DNA of 64,000 nt. Source: Gammaproteobacteria bacterium. Lineage in GTDB: Bacteria; Pseudomonadota; Gammaproteobacteria; DSM-16500. This document shows, in pieces, positions 41,236 through 51,036 of the stretch. The DNA is taken from positions 1 through 64,000 of the forward strand of contig JABDBK010000003.1 in NCBI GenBank assembly GCA_013288655.1, given 5' to 3'. Position 1 is the stretch's first letter, and each line of letters opens with the position of its first letter. A program made the position numbers and the translations under genes. A model generated the notes under the pieces. The model saw nothing but the letters and a program-made list of their open reading frames with translations, ran no database searches and was not told where the DNA came from.

Positions 41236-41310
41236 CGAATTTTTTGCCGTGAGTTCCCCTCTCCTAGCGCACGCTTTTTGCGCTGGGAGAGGGGGAAGGC
41301 AAAAATTTCG
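41236..41310. repeat. long imperfect inverted repeat (two-part stem) between convergent genes
   Basis: Outer arms CGAATTTTTTGCC (41236-41248) / GGCAAAAATTTCG (41298-41310), one mismatch; inner arms CCCCTCTCCTAGCGCA (41256-41271) / TGCGCTGGGAGAGGGG (41279-41294), one mismatch. Confidence 0.85.
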
Positions 41311-41317
41311 GGAGAAT

Positions 41318-43783
41318 CTATATATCTGCTTTACTCACTTTTGCAACATGTCCATAAGGATAACGCACCAATTCCTCCGGTGCAAAATCATCTACCGCAA
41401 TTACCTTAAGGCGCGCTTCTTGTGCCGCATAAAAAATCTCTAAATCCCCCGCAGAAATAAGTTTTTTCTCAAAAGCCTGTTTCATTTGCTCCGACAAACT
41501 ATCATTTTTAATCACTCCATCATGAACAGCTTGTTTAACAACTTTTTCGACTTCTTCTGCAGCAATCACTTTGATTAATGCATCTTCAAGGACTGCGCAC
41601 ATATTTCCTGGTACATCCGTGGTAAAAGCACCCTCTGATAAACGAAAACGTGTTGCCGTAGGTTCCATAACCAATTGAGCGATTTTTTGGCTCAATTTAT
41701 CATTGGGTAATGAAAAATGCATACCGAATGGAAAAATAATAAATCGTAAAACATAACCCAACCATCGATTAGGAAAGTTTTTTAATAATTCATCAAAACG
41801 TTGTTGAATTTGATAAAGACAATACAAACTCGCCCAACGAACCAAAGGCAGATCATCTTTATTTTCGCCTTGATCAACATAATGTTTTAAAACAGAGGAC
41901 AATATATATAAATAACTTAAAATATCACCTAAACGTGCCGATATATTTTCCCTACGCTTAAGCGATCCGCCCAGGACTAACATGGAAATATCAGACATCA
42001 TGGCAAATGCTGCGCTGAATCGTGATGCTTGTTGGAAATAACGTTTCTTTTTACCTTTTGAAAAACGAACCAATCTCCCATTCGTTAAACCTAATACAAA
42101 GGTCCGCACGAAGTTCGTCAAGAAATAAGTCATATGGCCCATTAAGGCTTTATCAAAAGCCTGCAAACTCTTTTCTTCATCTTCCAATTGCGCTGCTTCG
42201 AGTTCAGCAAAAACATAAGGATGACATCGCATTGCACCTTGCCCAAAAATAATCATGTTTCGAGTCAAGATATTTGCACCTTCAACCGTAATCGCAATAG
42301 GAATAGCCTGATAGCTTCGTCCGAGATAATTGTGCGGGCCAAGCATAATTCCTTTTCCGCCATGGATATCCATGGCATCATTGCCAACCACTCTACCCAT
42401 CTCAGTCACGTGATATTTGGTGATCGCTGAAGCAAGTGCTGGTTTTTCTCCCAAATTAATCATGCCTGCTGTAAAAGTACGAGTCGCATCCATCATATAA
42501 GTGAAACCTACTATACGCGCCAACACTTCTTCAATGCCTTCAAAGCGGCCAATCGGCATTTTAAATTGTCGACGTATGCGAGCATAGGCGCCGCCTGCAT
42601 ACACAGCAACTTTTGCTCCTGCAACAGCACTTCCAGGCAAAGAAATGGCACGTCCTGCTGCCAAACATTCCATTAACATACGCCAGCCTTGTCCAACCAT
42701 AGCTGGACCGCCAATAATATAATCCATGGGAATAAAAACATTATGCCCTTGGGTGGGCCCATTTTGAAAAACGATATCGCATGGTAAATGACGGCGCCCA
42801 ATAGTTACGCCTTTTGTATCACGCGGAATGAGTGCACATGTGATACCAAGATTTTTTTGACCACCTAATAAATGATCAGGATCATACAATTTGAAAGCTA
42901 GACCAATCATGGTCGCGATCGGTGCCAAAGTGATATAACGTTTATTCCAATTTAAACACACACCTAAGACTTTCTTGCCTTCATGTTCGCCCCAAGTGAC
43001 GAAACCTTTATCTGTCATTGCCCCTGCATCAGAACCCGCCTCTAAACCCGTTAAGGCAAAACAAGGCACTTCTTCACCGCGCGCCAAGCGAGGTAAATAA
43101 TAATTTTTTTGTTCTTCTGTTCCATAATGGAAAAGCAATTCACCAGGCCCGAGCGAATTTGGCACTGCTATGGATGTTCCAACTGCAGCACTTCTACCAT
43201 AAACTTTAATTAAAATTTGCGATTGCGCATAAGCAGAAAAACCCTTACCTCCATATTGCTTACTAATTTGCAAACCAAAAAACCCTTCGTCTTTCAGGAA
43301 TTGCCACATTTCTGGCGGTAAATCAGCTCTACGATGGGTAATATCCCAATCATCAATAGCAGCACACAAGGTTTCAACAGGGCCTTTAAGAAACTCTTGC
43401 TCTTCGTAAGTGAGTTCAGGCTTTGCAAAATTAAGCAGCTTGTTCCAATCAGGATCACCACGAAATAAATCACCCTCCCAGGCTATCGTTCCTGCGGATA
43501 AAGCTTCGCGTTCTGTGCTTGACATGGTAGGCATGCTTTTACGATAAAATCGTAAAATCGATTTCGTAAAAAATTTTCGACGCCAGTTCGCTGCATATAA
43601 TGGAAGAATAATAATGAGAAAAATAACAAAAATAGTGACCGATGTTGAAATGGCTGCATGACTTAAGCGAGCCATTAAAACAAAAAACACCGACAATCCT
43701 ACCGTCCAAACATGCAAACTAGCCCGTTGATAAGCCAAGGTACAAAAACATGCTATAAATCCTAGCAGCCAAACCCATCCCAT
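41318..43783 (-). CDS. fadE: acyl-CoA dehydrogenase (FadE-like), paralogue 2
   Basis: 821 aa; FALTGLEAGSDAGAMTDKG; DAMDIHGGKGIMLGPHNYLGRSYQAIPIAITVEGANILTRNMIIFGQGAMRCHPY. Confidence 0.93.
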   Translation of the reverse strand: MGWVWLLGFIACFCTLAYQRASLHVWTVGLSVFFVLMARLSHAAISTSVTIFVIFLIIILPLYAANWRRKFFTKSILRFYRKSMPTMSSTEREALSAGTIAWEGDLFRGDPDWNKLLNFAKPELTYEEQEFLKGPVETLCAAIDDWDITHRRADLPPEMWQFLKDEGFFGLQISKQYGGKGFSAYAQSQILIKVYGRSAAVGTSIAVPNSLGPGELLFHYGTEEQKNYYLPRLARGEEVPCFALTGLEAGSDAGAMTDKGFVTWGEHEGKKVLGVCLNWNKRYITLAPIATMIGLAFKLYDPDHLLGGQKNLGITCALIPRDTKGVTIGRRHLPCDIVFQNGPTQGHNVFIPMDYIIGGPAMVGQGWRMLMECLAAGRAISLPGSAVAGAKVAVYAGGAYARIRRQFKMPIGRFEGIEEVLARIVGFTYMMDATRTFTAGMINLGEKPALASAITKYHVTEMGRVVGNDAMDIHGGKGIMLGPHNYLGRSYQAIPIAITVEGANILTRNMIIFGQGAMRCHPYVFAELEAAQLEDEEKSLQAFDKALMGHMTYFLTNFVRTFVLGLTNGRLVRFSKGKKKRYFQQASRFSAAFAMMSDISMLVLGGSLKRRENISARLGDILSYLYILSSVLKHYVDQGENKDDLPLVRWASLYCLYQIQQRFDELLKNFPNRWLGYVLRFIIFPFGMHFSLPNDKLSQKIAQLVMEPTATRFRLSEGAFTTDVPGNMCAVLEDALIKVIAAEEVEKVVKQAVHDGVIKNDSLSEQMKQAFEKKLISAGDLEIFYAAQEARLKVIAVDDFAPEELVRYPYGHVAKVSKADI

Positions 43784-43801
43784 AATATTTTCCTTATATT
43801 A

Positions 43802-44377
43802 CTATTGATGTTCTTTTGCAACAGCATAAATACCTGGTGCATTGCGTAAATATCCCTTGTAATCCAAACCAAAACCAAACAAATATCTGTCTTCTGTCTC
43901 CAGACCCACAAAATCAGGAATAAAATCGCCGCCCGGTTCACGCTCTCGAACCTTGTTCACCATGACGGCTGTTAGAACTTCAGCAGCTTCAGCTTGTTTG
44001 CAATAATCAATAATGGCAGCTAAAGTAATGCCGCCGTCAAGAATATCATCCACAATAAGTACCGTACGATTTTTTAAGGATTGTCTAGGTTCTACCAACC
44101 AATGTAAATCACCGCCTCGTGTTTGATCTCTATAACGAGTCGCATGAATATAATCCACCTCGAGCGGAAAATTAAGACGCGTCAGCAAATGTCCTGTTGG
44201 AATGAGCGCACCCACCATGACACATATAATAAGTGGATTTGAATCTTTCAATTTTTGTGTAATAGCTATCGACATATTATCTAAAGCTTTTTCGACTGTT
44301 TTTAAATCATGCAAACAATCTGCTTTATCAAAAACATGTTGAATTTTACCATTCACGGATTTTTCTATGAGTTCCAT
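43802..44377 (-). CDS. hpt: hypoxanthine-guanine phosphoribosyltransferase
   Basis: VMVGALIPTGHLLTRL; NRTVLIVDDILDGGITLAAI (PRPP-binding motif); DFVGLETEDRYLFGFGLDYKGYLRN. Confidence 0.9.
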   Translation of the reverse strand: MELIEKSVNGKIQHVFDKADCLHDLKTVEKALDNMSIAITQKLKDSNPLIICVMVGALIPTGHLLTRLNFPLEVDYIHATRYRDQTRGGDLHWLVEPRQSLKNRTVLIVDDILDGGITLAAIIDYCKQAEAAEVLTAVMVNKVREREPGGDFIPDFVGLETEDRYLFGFGLDYKGYLRNAPGIYAVAKEHQ

Positions 44378-44385
44378 ATGTATTC

Positions 44386-45414
44386 CTATTTTTCGATGAA
44401 TCGCATAATACTACGATAAGTTTCTTGCCATTTTGGACTTTTCTTAATGTCATCCGATGATAAACCATACTTTCCTTGCATTTTTTTAAATAACGCATGA
44501 TCTACAAAATAATTCTGCTGCAATCCTTCAATAATATGAATTGCTCCCTCTCGATTATTACAAATAAGTACCATATTACAGCCCGCAAACAAAGCTGCCT
44601 TCGCTCTATCCACATAATCACCAGCAGGGCTCGCGCCATGCATATTTAAATCATCACTGAATATCATTCCTGCAAATTGATAATGTTTACGCAATAAAGT
44701 TTGCAACCAATATGATGAAAATCCTACTGGTTTATCATCTATCTTAGAAAATACAATGTGTGCTGGCATCATCGCATCTAAATGCGTAGACATCAATGCT
44801 TCAAACGTTCGTAAATCATCTTGCCTGATATCATGCAGATTGCGTTCATCAAGCGGCAGTGCCGCGTGAGAATCCACAGTCACAGAACCATGCCCGGGAA
44901 AATGTTTACCCGTCGCAGCCATGCCTGCTGTATGCATGCCGTGGATCCATGCTTTTGCAAGTGCAATAATGCACTCCGGATCACGATGAAATGCTCTATC
45001 ACCAATCGCTGGATTGGGCATTTTGTTTAAATCTAGCACAGGTGCAAAACTCATATCGACACCCGAGCAAAGCAATTCACTCGCCATCAGCCACGCACAA
45101 GCTTCTGCAAATAATAGTGCCTGCGCTTGATCTTTATCATACCATTGACCTATAGCACCCATACTAGGTAATCGGGTAAAACCTTCTCTAAATCGCTGAA
45201 CTCTCCCGCCCTCTTGATCAACTGCAATTAACAAAGGCGTGCTTCTAGTCTCTCGTATCGCTTTACAAAGATACGCGAGCTGTTTCGGACTTTCATAATT
45301 TCGAGTAAATAATATTACCCCACCTACAGATGGATGTTGTACTATCTCACGTTCTTCTTGGGTAATGTCAGTCCCTACTAGATCAAGTATCACTGGACCG
45401 ATCTGTTGCAGCAT
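44386..45414 (-). CDS. nagZ: beta-N-acetylhexosaminidase
   Basis: AVDQEGGRVQRFREGFTRLPSM; ATGKHFPGHGSVTVDSHAALPLDER; MIFSDDLNMHGA. Confidence 0.95.
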   Translation of the reverse strand: MLQQIGPVILDLVGTDITQEEREIVQHPSVGGVILFTRNYESPKQLAYLCKAIRETRSTPLLIAVDQEGGRVQRFREGFTRLPSMGAIGQWYDKDQAQALLFAEACAWLMASELLCSGVDMSFAPVLDLNKMPNPAIGDRAFHRDPECIIALAKAWIHGMHTAGMAATGKHFPGHGSVTVDSHAALPLDERNLHDIRQDDLRTFEALMSTHLDAMMPAHIVFSKIDDKPVGFSSYWLQTLLRKHYQFAGMIFSDDLNMHGASPAGDYVDRAKAALFAGCNMVLICNNREGAIHIIEGLQQNYFVDHALFKKMQGKYGLSSDDIKKSPKWQETYRSIMRFIEK

Positions 45415-45487
45415 AATAATGGCCTGATTAAAGTTCGAACCCAGGATTATACACTGTAAATCTATGAATAAAAGAGTGAAATAAAAA

Positions 45488-46366
45488 ATGACTGAACTGA
45501 ATCAATTATTTACCATTCGTGACTTCATCCGATGGGCAGTAAGCCAATTCAATGAAGCAAATCTTTATTATGGGCATGGAACAGAAACGGCTTGGGATGA
45601 AGCAATCGCTCTTATTTTACACACACTGCACCTGCCGCATGATATCAATACCATGGTTCTGGATGCACGCTTAACAGAAAGTGAACGTAGCATACTACTT
45701 CGTGTCATCAAAAAACGTGTTGATGAACGTATTCCTGTTCCTTATATCACGCATGAAGCATGGTTTGCGGGATTGCCTTATTATGTGGATGAAAGAGTAC
45801 TTATTCCACGCTCGCCTATTGCTGAACTCATCGAAAACCATTTTCAACCATGGGCCCATGGTCCTATCGAAAGCATATTAGATCTCTGTACTGGAAGCGG
45901 CTGTATTGCCATTGCTTGTGCAAAAGCATTTCCTGACGCGATCGTTCATGCCGCTGATATTTCTCGCGATGCCATTGAAGTAGCGAAAATTAATATTTCA
46001 CGTCATGGATGTGAAGATCAGGTTCACGTTTATCAAGCCGATTTATTCGATGGTCTTCCTCCCAAAAAATACGATCTCATTGTCAGCAATCCGCCTTATG
46101 TGGATGCAGAGGATATGGCTGCATTACCGAAAGAATATAAACACGAACCTGAGCTCGCCTTAAAAGCCGGCCGCGATGGTCTTGATATTGTCACAAAAAT
46201 ATTACGTGAAGCAAAAAATTATTTACATCCTAAAGGTATACTTATAGTTGAAGTGGGCAATAGCGAAGTTGCCTTATCTGAAAAATTTGCTGATATTCCT
46301 TTTATGTGGTTAGAGTTTGAACGTGGCGGGGGCGGTGTGTTTTTGTTGACGTATGAGCAGTTATAA
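45488..46366 (+). CDS. prmB: N5-glutamine methyltransferase for ribosomal protein L3
   Basis: YFVDERVLIPRSPIAELI-like region; ILDLCTGSGCIAIACAKAFPDA; DLIVSNPPYVDAEDM. Confidence 0.93.
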   Translation: MTELNQLFTIRDFIRWAVSQFNEANLYYGHGTETAWDEAIALILHTLHLPHDINTMVLDARLTESERSILLRVIKKRVDERIPVPYITHEAWFAGLPYYVDERVLIPRSPIAELIENHFQPWAHGPIESILDLCTGSGCIAIACAKAFPDAIVHAADISRDAIEVAKINISRHGCEDQVHVYQADLFDGLPPKKYDLIVSNPPYVDAEDMAALPKEYKHEPELALKAGRDGLDIVTKILREAKNYLHPKGILIVEVGNSEVALSEKFADIPFMWLEFERGGGGVFLLTYEQL

Positions 46367-46601
46367 TAATACGCAGCGCATGAATTTTATGAGGCATTAA
46401 ATCTGCTAAAACACAATAAATTTTCTTATGCGCCTCAACGCGTGACAAACTATCAAAACAGGACGCGCGAATTTTGACTGTAAAATGCCCTGCTCCATCC
46501 TTGCTGCCAGCATGGCCTATATGTTTATGGCTATCATCCATGATTTCTAACTCAGTCGGTGAAAATGCAGCTTGCAAGCGTTCTTTGATAAGTTCTATCA
46601 T
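46302..46601 (-). CDS. BolA family protein
   Basis: ELEIMDDSHKHIGHAGSKDGAGHFTVKIRASCFDSLSRVEAHKKIYCVLADLMPHKIHALRI. Confidence 0.9.
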   Translation of the reverse strand: MIELIKERLQAAFSPTELEIMDDSHKHIGHAGSKDGAGHFTVKIRASCFDSLSRVEAHKKIYCVLADLMPHKIHALRIIITAHTSTKTHRPRHVQTLTT

Positions 46602-47149
46602 TATTTTTCAGTCGATATATAACGCGTTAGAAAAATAGATTGCGCCACTCCAAATAAAATTAAAGCGCTGAAAATACCATACAGTTTGAAATTAACCCAA
46701 GTATCCGTACTAAAATAGTAAGCTACAAAAACATTCATAGCTCCAAGCAAAAGAAAGAAAAAAGCCCAAGCAACATTCAATCGTTTCCAGACATAATCAG
46801 GCACCGCGGATTTACCCTCAAGCACATGGGCTAACATACGTTGCGTCAGTGTTTTTGCGCCCACAAATTGACTGAGCAAAAAAACCGTTCCAATAATCCA
46901 AAAAATAACTGTGGGTTTCCATTTGATAAAAATAGGATCATGAAAATACAATGTCATTCCGCCAAAAACAAATAAAACTACCAATACTATCACTTGTTTT
47001 TTTTCAAAATAACCTTTATAGAAGCGCGTCGCTAACAACTGCAATACGGCACCCACCATAATAGTTGCTGTAGCCACGTATATATCGTAAAACTTAAATG
47101 CCAGGAAAAAAATAATAACGAGAGAAAATTCATAAATAATATTTAACAT
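46601..47149 (-). CDS. yciB: septation protein A family inner-membrane protein (YciB/IspZ)
   Basis: KWKPTVIFWIIGTVFLLSQFVGAKTLTQRML; VWKRLNVAWAFFFLLLGAMNVFVAYYFSTDTWVNFKLYG. Confidence 0.93.
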   Translation of the reverse strand: MLNIIYEFSLVIIFFLAFKFYDIYVATATIMVGAVLQLLATRFYKGYFEKKQVIVLVVLFVFGGMTLYFHDPIFIKWKPTVIFWIIGTVFLLSQFVGAKTLTQRMLAHVLEGKSAVPDYVWKRLNVAWAFFFLLLGAMNVFVAYYFSTDTWVNFKLYGIFSALILFGVAQSIFLTRYISTEK

Positions 47150-47161
47150 ACATAATTCTTC

Positions 47162-48043
47162 CTAATGAATCTGCGTAGACGAAGGTGGTTTATCGCCTTT
47201 TGCAAAAATACGTGCGATGTCTACACGATCAAAACTATATGCTTTGTTACAGAACTCACATGTGACAACAATATTTTCTTTAAGCCTTAGCTCTTGTTCA
47301 GCTTCTTTTTGACCTAATAGTGAAATCGCATGTTCGCTGCGTTCGATAGAACAATTACAACTAAACATAACAGGAACTTTTTCAAATATACGCACATCTT
47401 CTTCTGAATATAGACGATGCAATAATATCTGGTTCTCTATGTGTAATAACTCTTCTGATTTCATAGTGTCTGTCAACATGACTAAGCGTTCCCAATCGTT
47501 TTGGTATAACTCAGGCTTCTCTTTTGGCATCACTTGCAACAACATACCTGCTGCACAATCGTCACTTACCGATAACCATAAACGCGTTGGCAATTGTTCA
47601 GACTGATAAAAATAACCTTCAAGTGTTTCAACGAATGACTCACCCTTCCATGCAACTATACCCTGGTAACGTTTTCCTCCTGGAATATCAGGATCCATCA
47701 TAATGCAGAGCACCCCTTGATTGAGGGCTTCCCACAAGTCTTCTTCTTTTAAATCAGAATGAAATTGTGCTAAACCTCTTAATTGAAATTGCTGATTACA
47801 CTGTGCCAATAATAATTTCAACTTTCCGCTGCCTCTAAATTGAACAGTCAATCGACCTTTAAATTTGATAATGGCGCTCAATAAACTGGCCGCAACCAAG
47901 GCTTCTCCTAAGATTTTCTGAATAACAGGCGGATAGTTATGTTGTTTCATAATGGCTTTATAACTGTCATTTAAATGGACAATTTCACCCCTAACAGGGG
48001 CTTTATCGAAAATAAATCGCTGCAATATATCTTTATCATTCAT
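47162..48043 (-). CDS. hslO: Hsp33 redox-regulated chaperone
   Basis: RFIFDKAPVRGEIVHL; C-terminal CNC...CEFC zinc/redox cysteines. Confidence 0.94.
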   Translation of the reverse strand: MNDKDILQRFIFDKAPVRGEIVHLNDSYKAIMKQHNYPPVIQKILGEALVAASLLSAIIKFKGRLTVQFRGSGKLKLLLAQCNQQFQLRGLAQFHSDLKEEDLWEALNQGVLCIMMDPDIPGGKRYQGIVAWKGESFVETLEGYFYQSEQLPTRLWLSVSDDCAAGMLLQVMPKEKPELYQNDWERLVMLTDTMKSEELLHIENQILLHRLYSEEDVRIFEKVPVMFSCNCSIERSEHAISLLGQKEAEQELRLKENIVVTCEFCNKAYSFDRVDIARIFAKGDKPPSSTQIH

Positions 48044-48120
48044 AAAATAAACAACTACAACCTAAAATAATGTAAAATCAAGGAAGGTACACTACCAAAA
48101 ATACGAAGTAACTACAAGAA

Positions 48121-48654
48121 ATGGCCAAAAAATCTGACTTAAGCGATGATGATAAAGCTACTTTCCGTGAAGCTATGCGTGGCGTCAAGCGATTATCGCA
48201 TACCAAAAGAATAACACCTCCACCAAAAAAAGAATATTTTAGACAACCTCCCATCGAACCAGATAATAATGATGATGATTTCATTTTTTCTGATTATGAA
48301 AAACTGGATCCTGTAGCTAGTGAAGATCTTATACAATATACCTGCGGTGGATTACAGCATAAAATTATTCGCAATTTACGCCAGGGTCAATATAATATAG
48401 AAGCTATTCTGGATTTGCATGGTATGACCGTTAATGAAGCAAAAAATTCATTAAGTCAGTTCCTGGCATCCTGTAAACATAAGGGAGTACGTCATGTTTT
48501 AATGATACATGGCAAGGGTCGAGGCAATAGCAAGCCGATTTTAAAAAACAAATTAAATCATTGGCTGCGTCAAACTCATGATGTTCTGGCATTTTGTTCT
48601 GCCATGACAAAAGATGGCGGCAGCGGTGCTTTATATGTACTTTTGAGGAGATAA
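48121..48654 (+). CDS. Smr-domain protein
   Basis: AILDLHGMTVNEAKNSLSQFLASCKHKGVRHVLMIHGKGRGNSKPILKNKLNHWL. Confidence 0.9.
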   Translation: MAKKSDLSDDDKATFREAMRGVKRLSHTKRITPPPKKEYFRQPPIEPDNNDDDFIFSDYEKLDPVASEDLIQYTCGGLQHKIIRNLRQGQYNIEAILDLHGMTVNEAKNSLSQFLASCKHKGVRHVLMIHGKGRGNSKPILKNKLNHWLRQTHDVLAFCSAMTKDGGSGALYVLLRR

Positions 48655-48658
48655 ATAG

Positions 48659-49291
48659 TTGAAGAACAACACCATTATTATTGGCATTTCAGGAGCGTCT
48701 GCTTCGGGAAAAAGTCTTTTATCAAATACCATTGTAAATGAACTTGGATCAGAGAAAGTTGTCGTCATCTCTGAAGATGCTTATTACAAAGATCATACCA
48801 ATATGTCTTTTGAAGAAAGAGCTAAAGTTAACTTTGACCATCCAGATTCTTTTGATCACCATCTACTTATTAAGCATCTACAAATGTTACAAGCAGGAAA
48901 ATCCATTGAAGTTCCCATTTATAATTTTTCTCATCATACCCGCGAAAAAGAAACACGAAAAATTGGACAGCATACCATTATTGTTCTTGAAGGCATTCTT
49001 TTATTCGTCGAACCCTTATTACGCGAAATCATGGATATACGTATCTTTGTAGATACTGCTCTTGATATTTGCCTTATCCGCCGTTTAAAACGCGATGTCA
49101 AAGAACGTGCGAGGTCCCTGGATTCTGTACTTAACCAATATGAAGACACTGTTCGTCCCATGTATCTGCAGTTCATTGAACCTTCAAAACGTTATGCTGA
49201 TATTATCGTACCTCGCGGGGGCGGAAATCGTATCGCCATTGACATGATTAAAGCGAAGATGCGTGAATTATTAGGCAGTCATACTAATTAA
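48659..49291 (+). CDS. udk: uridine kinase
   Basis: TTG start; [21 protein letters not shown] (P-loop); [29 protein letters not shown]. Confidence 0.93.
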   Translation: MKNNTIIIGISGASASGKSLLSNTIVNELGSEKVVVISEDAYYKDHTNMSFEERAKVNFDHPDSFDHHLLIKHLQMLQAGKSIEVPIYNFSHHTREKETRKIGQHTIIVLEGILLFVEPLLREIMDIRIFVDTALDICLIRRLKRDVKERARSLDSVLNQYEDTVRPMYLQFIEPSKRYADIIVPRGGGNRIAIDMIKAKMRELLGSHTN

Positions 49292-50830
49292 TTAGCTGAG
49301 CGCTCTATCACTAATTTTTTTAAAGTGCTGAACAACACCTTCAGCAGGTAATGGATAGCTCAGAAAATATCCTTGCACCATATCACATTGTTGCTGTGTT
49401 AAAAATTCGAGCTGCTCTGAATTTTCAACCCCCTCAGCCAAAGCAGATATTCCAAGATAGTGCGCCAATGCTATGATTGCACTCGTAATAGCAGAATCAT
49501 TTGGATTGAGCGCAACACCATGAATAAACTCGCGGTCAATCTTAATAGTGTTTATAGGAAGATGTTTAAGATGACTTATTGAAGTATAGCCTATTCCAAA
49601 ATGATCTATAGAAATTTGTACGCCCAATGCAGCTATGCTTTTCAGGATATATGCTGATTTCTCAAGATCATTCATGACCGTTTCTTCATTGATTTCTAAC
49701 TCTACATAGCTAGGATTTAACTTTGTGTCATGTAAAACTTCGGTTAAGGTTGTTAAAAAATTAGGATGAAAAAACTGTTTGGAAGATACATTCAATGCCA
49801 CAGTCAAATGCTCATAACCTTCATTTTGCCAATACGTATTCATTTTACAAGCTTCGCGTAACGCCCAATCTCCCATTGCTATGATACAACCTGAATCCTC
49901 AGCAACTTCAATAAATTGATCAGGAGACAACAATCCTAACGTGGGATGCAACCAGCGAATTAATACTTCAACACCTGCAACAGAACCATTTTTAATATTC
50001 AATTTGGGTTGGTAATGCAAAACAAGCTCATTATTTTGAATGGCTTTTTGTAGAGCATCTTTTATGTTTGTATACTCACGTGCTTCAACATCCAGCTCTT
50101 TCGTATAAAATTGATAATGACTACCCACCATCGATTTTGCCCTATATAAGGCTGTATATGTTTTTTCTATGGATTCTTCCAACGTTAATGCATCCAATGG
50201 ACATATGCAAATACCCATACTTGCCTTGAGTCCTGATGCTATAGCTTGTAATAATTTTTCAGCAACAGCACTTGCAAATTTTGGTTTTTGAATATCATTC
50301 AATAATACAGCAAACTCGTTACCATCCAGCTTTGCAAGCATATCTTCATTACGTAAAACATGAGAAAACTTTTTGGCAATTTCTATAATGGTAGTATCAT
50401 CCAAACTAACGTTGGCCTTCATGGGACCACTCATAAGATCAATATCAATAATTAATATTGCTGTCGATTTATTATGTCGTTTTGCATAACTAAGTGTTTT
50501 GCTCAACGCTTCATTAAAATGAACACGGTCTTGTAACTTAATATTCCCATCATCAATATCTATTAAATCAAATTTTTTAGAAAAAACTGCGGGTAATTTT
50601 GCATTTTCTTGTGATTTTTCAATACTTGCTTTTGATTGAACATCGACTAAATTTTTATTTAATTGCTCTATGTGTTTAACAAAAAACATATAAAGCAATA
50701 ACATGGTAACCCAATAAAATCCTATTAATACAAATAACAAAACAGGATGTTGGAAGGCAAGAAATCCTAGCGTCAGAAAAGTTAAACATAAGAAAATCAT
50801 CAATAACAAAAGTTGATATCTGATTTTCAT
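49292..50830 (-). CDS. membrane GGDEF/EAL-domain protein
   Basis: N-terminal TM; GGDEF site reads LDGNEF; EAL site reads VEVLIRW; IDHFGIGYTSISHLK. Start MKIRYQ with GGAGG RBS. Confidence 0.9.
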   Translation of the reverse strand: MKIRYQLLLLMIFLCLTFLTLGFLAFQHPVLLFVLIGFYWVTMLLLYMFFVKHIEQLNKNLVDVQSKASIEKSQENAKLPAVFSKKFDLIDIDDGNIKLQDRVHFNEALSKTLSYAKRHNKSTAILIIDIDLMSGPMKANVSLDDTTIIEIAKKFSHVLRNEDMLAKLDGNEFAVLLNDIQKPKFASAVAEKLLQAIASGLKASMGICICPLDALTLEESIEKTYTALYRAKSMVGSHYQFYTKELDVEAREYTNIKDALQKAIQNNELVLHYQPKLNIKNGSVAGVEVLIRWLHPTLGLLSPDQFIEVAEDSGCIIAMGDWALREACKMNTYWQNEGYEHLTVALNVSSKQFFHPNFLTTLTEVLHDTKLNPSYVELEINEETVMNDLEKSAYILKSIAALGVQISIDHFGIGYTSISHLKHLPINTIKIDREFIHGVALNPNDSAITSAIIALAHYLGISALAEGVENSEQLEFLTQQQCDMVQGYFLSYPLPAEGVVQHFKKISDRALS

Positions 50831-51036
50831 GCAACCTCCCAAAAAAACTCTCTATTCTACTATTGTCACGCCAGATAGAACAAAATGCAAGCAATCGCAT
50901 ACCAGAATGACAAAACTTTGCTAACAACATGATTATTCTAAAAAAATATTCGAATTTATATTGACAACGATCAACAAGCTAATCGCTTATTAAGGTATAA
51001 TTATATATGTGGCTTAACTATTAAAGGTCAGTGCTT

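Noticed and set aside
50863-50913. Possible fifth copy of the TGTCATGCCAGC repeat (TTGTCACGCCAG...CCAGAATGACAA)
   Set aside because: Arms pair poorly and similarity to the family is weak; could be a decayed copy but not supportable from this window.
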